From NCBI GenBank assembly GCA_029817715.1, contig JARUPY010000434.1, positions 496,001 through 560,000 of the forward strand: a DNA stretch of 64,000 bases. The letters run 5' to 3'. A program made the position numbers and the translations under genes. Origin of the DNA: Melastoma dodecandrum. Its lineage: Eukaryota > Streptophyta > Magnoliopsida > Myrtales > Melastomataceae. The notes beneath the pieces were generated by a model, which made no database searches, was not told the origin of the DNA, and saw only the letters and a list, made by a program, of their open reading frames with translations. Positions 56,301 to 64,000 of this stretch are shown here, in pieces (position 1 is the first letter of the stretch; every line of letters begins with the position of its first letter).

Positions 56301-57274
56301 CACAACTCAAAGCAAATTTGAACAAATCACTCACATCCTCATTTGTACGGATTGGTAGATGCAGAAATTACATTCTTCCATATACTGATAGACAGTTACG
56401 ATGACTGATCTCTAGCAATGATGTGCTTAAATCAATATTGAGAGTGTTGCCAGTAACTTCAACCAATCAAGCATAATAACTTCCCGTAAACAGCTTAATA
56501 ACTGGCTCAAGATCTCTATCATAGAAAAACACAGTTGTCGCCATACAACACATTACCACCGTAAAAACATAACAGCTTAATCCAATGAGCCATAATTCTG
56601 ATACACAAAATATAATTTTTCCGGTTAATAAATGTCATTCATAATTTAGTTCTAACCATAATAGCAATTCTCAACAAAGTACTAAACTAGAATAAACAAA
56701 AGTAAGAAAAATACCTGAGAGAGAATTTAACTTACGGAGAGAGAGTAAATTTTAGAGAAAGAGTATGTAAAAATGAAGTAGGGTAAAAATAGAGGATAAT
56801 GCTTTATTTATACTTTTAGGGAGGATATGTCATGAGACCGGAACTTCCATTACTTTATGAGGCCAGGTAAAGTCGTCTTTTGACATAAAAGCTATATTTT
56901 ACTGAACATTTTCATTCTCTCATTATTTTAATCAAGTTTTTTTTTATTAGAATTTTTCTCAATATTTTTTATTAAATAAATGGTAGACGAAGATGGCAGG
57001 AAGAGTTTTTCCGAATCGTATTCACTCCCCTTTTTCCAATTAAAATATATTTCCTGTAATGCATGAATTGGCACGGTCTAATCTCCCGGTAATACTCAGA
57101 AGTGACATTAGCATCGGCATTAACATCCCCCCAAGTGATATCCATCAAAATTCATTTACAAGTGAAGTTTTCCTTTACCCATTAGATTAATTAAAAACAA
57201 CTCGGCGCGCAGCTCCAAACTATCTCCCGATAATTTTTCTATCTCCAGTAGCTTTATCGCATCACAGCCGGATG

Positions 57275-61345
<4,071 letters not shown>

Positions 61346-61660
61346 CCCCTTCTTCTGATGACCGAAATTGGTCACACAATTCAACGAAGCTGAGCCACTG
61401 TATTGAAAGAAGGAAAAAACAGAGACACACCCACTCCACCGGTCAGACGCCGATCATTCCTTACAGATAAAAAAACCCTCAATCCACCATCATATTCCAC
61501 CGAAAAGAAGAATACCCTCTACCCCTAATCCTCTCTCCTCTTTCCTCCGTACCCCCAACCACCTACACACTCTTCGTCTTACTGGCCTCCTCCCATTTCT
61601 GTTTTTCCCTTTAACCACCAAAGTTTGTTTTCCCGTTGCTGGTTCCCTCTCTTCCCTCTT
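61346..61660 (-). other. Junction between chromovirus 3' end and TURAN exon 1
   Basis: This 315 bp should contain the retroelement's untranslated end/LTR and whatever remains of the TURAN 5' region. Minus-strand purine runs (AAATGGGAGGAGG near 61590) could be the polypurine tract. No second LTR copy is in the window to compare with. Confidence 0.35.
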
Positions 61661-63999
61661 CTAGTCCCCGTATACTTGCTCCATCTTCAATTGCGTCCCT
61701 CCAACTCTGTCTAACATATTTGGGTTTGGGTTCCTACATTCTTTAATCCCGCTCCTCTGATTCGAGGCTGATTCGAAGCTGCCCACATTCATCAGGCCCT
61801 TTTCTTCATTAAATCCAATTTCTCCGTTGGTTTTATCAGCTGCAGAACCAGCGAGAACTGCAGAACCAGCGAGAACATCGATTCCCTGCATCAATACCTC
61901 CCTCTCAGAATCACCCTTGTCCCCAAAGGGTGATATGTAGATATTTTGCTCGACATCCTGTAAAAATTCCCAAGTAGCCTCCCCTTCAGATTGGTTGTGC
62001 CATTTAACAAGGACCATAGTGGCTGCTTGCTGACCCCTTTTTACCATTTTCCTCTGCAGAATATACTCTGGAAGTGGGGTAGTTTCCACTACGCCTGGAA
62101 TCTGAGTGGAGCTACCGTCTGTTATGCCCAGAAACTTTTTTAATTGAGAAACGTGAAAGGTTGGATGGACCTTGGAGCCACTTGGTAAGTCCAGCTTATA
62201 CGCCACTGCTCCTATCTTATCTAATATCTTATAAGGTCCATAATAGAGCGGAGTAAGTTTGCTGCCATGTCTGCCGACCACAGAGCTTTGTTTATATGGT
62301 TGAGGCTTGACATACACATAATCTCCAATGCTGAAACTACGCTCTGATCTTTTCTTGTCTGCAATTTGCTTCATTCGATTTTGAGCCCTGTGAATGTGGA
62401 ATCGCAGCAATTTGATCATGGCTTCCTTGTCAGTTAACTCTCTGTCAACTGTGGTGTTAGCAGACGTTCCCTTGATGTATGGCAAGTGGACCGGAGGCTC
62501 GTACCCATATAAAGCTTGGAAAGGTGTCGTCCGGAGGGAAGAATGATGAGTGGTATTATACCACCACTCTGCTAGTGCCAGCCACTTGCTCCAAGAAGAT
62601 GGACAATCTGCACAGAAGCATCTTAAGTACGTCTCCAGACAGCGATTTACCACCTCATATTGGCCATCCGTCTGAGGGTGGTAAGCGGTAGATAATTGCA
62701 ATTCAACACCTTATAATTTGAATAAGTGCTGCCAAAACTCACTCAAGAATATGGTGTCTCTGTCACTGATATTAGTATTAGGAAGACCATGTAATTTGAA
62801 AACATTATTGAGAAATGCATCTGCCACAGTTAATGCAGTATAGGGGTGTTTAAGGCCTATAAAGTGAGCGAACTTTGTAAGTCTGTCAACAACCACCATA
62901 ATGACCTCCTTACCTTGCGATTTCGGCAACCCAACAATGAAATCCATGCTAATATCGACCAAATAGCTATTGGTATAGGTAGGGGCTGTAACAAACCAGG
63001 AGATGCAGCTTGGTCATATTTACACTGTTGACAAGTATCCCAAGCTCGTATGAATAATCCGATGTCCTTCTCCATTCCCTTCCAATAACAAAAACTAGAT
63101 ATACGTTTCATGGTTGCATTCACCCCTGAATGACCCCCCACCGCAGAAGCATGAAACATCTTAATGATATTCTGTTTAAGCAGGGGATTATCTCCAACCA
63201 CCAACTTCCCTTTACGTAGTAGCTGACCATGCTTAAGAACGAAGTTAGTATTCTTCCCCTCCCGCACCTGCTGTAACACCACTTGTAAAGACATATCGTT
63301 CTGCCAGCTTTTAGTAATTTCATCCAATAAAGTCCCTTGGTGCAGATCAAGCATTATAGCCATTACCTCCGCTCCAGGAATCCGAGACAACGCATCTGCC
63401 ACAATGTTGTCTTTTCCCTTCTTGTAACTAATTTCATAGTCGAACCCAGCAAGCTTAGCCAACCATTTGATCTGCATATCATTGTGGAAACGCTGCTCCA
63501 ATAGAAATTTGAGACTTTGGTGATCCGTTTTTATGAGAAATCGTCCACCCATCGAATAGTGCCTCCACTTGTCTACGGCGTACACTATCGAAAGCAATTC
63601 TTTTTCATAAACCGACAACCCCAAGTGTTTGGGAGACAGAGCTTTACTTATGAATGATATAGGGTGCCCCCCTTGCATCAGTACAGCTCCTATTCCCACG
63701 GAGTTCGCATCCGTTTCCACCGTGAATTCCTTCGAAAAATCAAGTAATGCCAAGACCGGGGTCGTAGTCATTGCCGATTTCAACCGTGTGAATGCTTCTT
63801 GCGCCTGCGAACTCCATTGGAAGGCATCTTTTTTCAGCAATTGAGTCAATGGCTTACTTATCATCCCGTATCCACGCACAAATCTGCGATAGTAACCTGT
63901 TAACCCAAGGAAGCCCCGTAACTGTTTAATATTCACGAGAACTGGCCATTCTTGGACAGCCTTAACCTTTCTTGGATCCGTAGAGACACCTTCTTTCTC
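61661..63999 (-). pseudogene. Ty3/gypsy chromovirus pol, 3' part, runs off the window
   Basis: Minus-strand order: end of the reverse transcriptase (LRGFLGLTGYYRRFVRGYG, 63936), RNase H (TDANSVGIGAVLMQ, IKTDHQSLKFLLEQ), H2C2 zinc segment (HSGVNATMKR...CQQCK, about 63010-63130), integrase (ISMDFIVGLP, LSTAYHPQTDGQYEVV) and a C-terminal chromodomain-like segment (VLVKWHNQSEGEATWEFL, about 61960-62020). Breaks: a frameshift near 62960 and a stop at 62711-62713. Gag, protease and the 5' LTR lie beyond 64000. A 3' LTR should fall between 61350 and 61660, but I could not define it. Confidence 0.85.
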
Positions 64000-64000
64000 A

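Larger units (their letters stand above)
50083..56985 (-). mobile_element. Mutator-like element with MULE transposase and plant mobile domain, decayed (6.9 kb)
   Basis: The left edge (about 50083) shares AGAAAAATTCTAAWA with the inverted right edge (about 56985). Next to both edges lie GTCGTCTTTT/AAAAGACGAC palindromes (50153-50335 and near 56871). Inside, on the minus strand, are MULE transposase segments (54597-56300) and then a MAIN-like plant mobile domain (51010-54619). The design (TIR, palindromic words, non-coding flanks) matches the small elements elsewhere in the window, which may be its non-autonomous relatives. Outer ends are approximate and no target duplication was matched. Confidence 0.65.

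Overview
This is plant nuclear DNA, almost certainly from a eudicot. Genes are split by AT-rich GT-AG introns. They match plant families (peroxisomal ABCD1, the ALG1-type mannosyltransferase TURAN, a plant nucleotide-sugar transporter, a plant MFS carrier). The space between them is filled with plant transposons (copia, gypsy/Athila-like, chromovirus, hAT, Mutator-like with plant mobile domain). The species cannot be read from the sequence.

Layout, left to right. 1-5190: decayed nucleotide-sugar transporter copy (minus strand) with a 2.5 kb non-autonomous copia element in one intron, flanked by a 5 bp target duplication. 5.3-8.1 kb: repeats, including several small terminal-inverted-repeat (TIR) elements packed with short palindromes. 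8557-11794: complete hAT transposon with an intact 697-residue transposase, inverted ends and a perfect 8 bp target duplication. 12951-23517: complete 25-exon ABCD1 gene (minus strand, 1347 residues by my splicing). Its introns hold a hairpin MITE and a 772 bp TIR element that carries a plastid trnM-CAU copy. 24623-26113: single-exon gene for a 496-residue secretory-pathway membrane protein of unknown role.

29.3-49.9 kb: remains of an MFS transporter gene (minus strand) cut apart by a 9.5 kb Athila-like gypsy element (30303-39767) and an 8.9 kb copia element (40968-49897, 5 bp target duplication). 50.1-57.0 kb: Mutator-like element with decayed MULE transposase and plant-mobile-domain (MAIN-like) sequence on the same strand, interrupted by a small LTR element. 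57275-61345: TURAN/ALG1 copy with about 15 recognisable exons but several breaking lesions. 61661-64000: 3' part of a Ty3/gypsy chromovirus that runs off the window.

Only ABCD1, the 496-residue membrane protein and the hAT transposase look intact. Three other host genes are pseudogenes. The most unusual signal is a group of at least seven TIR elements. They share similar ends (core TTTGCGAAATA), and each is filled with its own palindromic word, usually a variable stem around a TTTGAAA/TTTCAAA core. Two of them contain tRNA-derived sequence.
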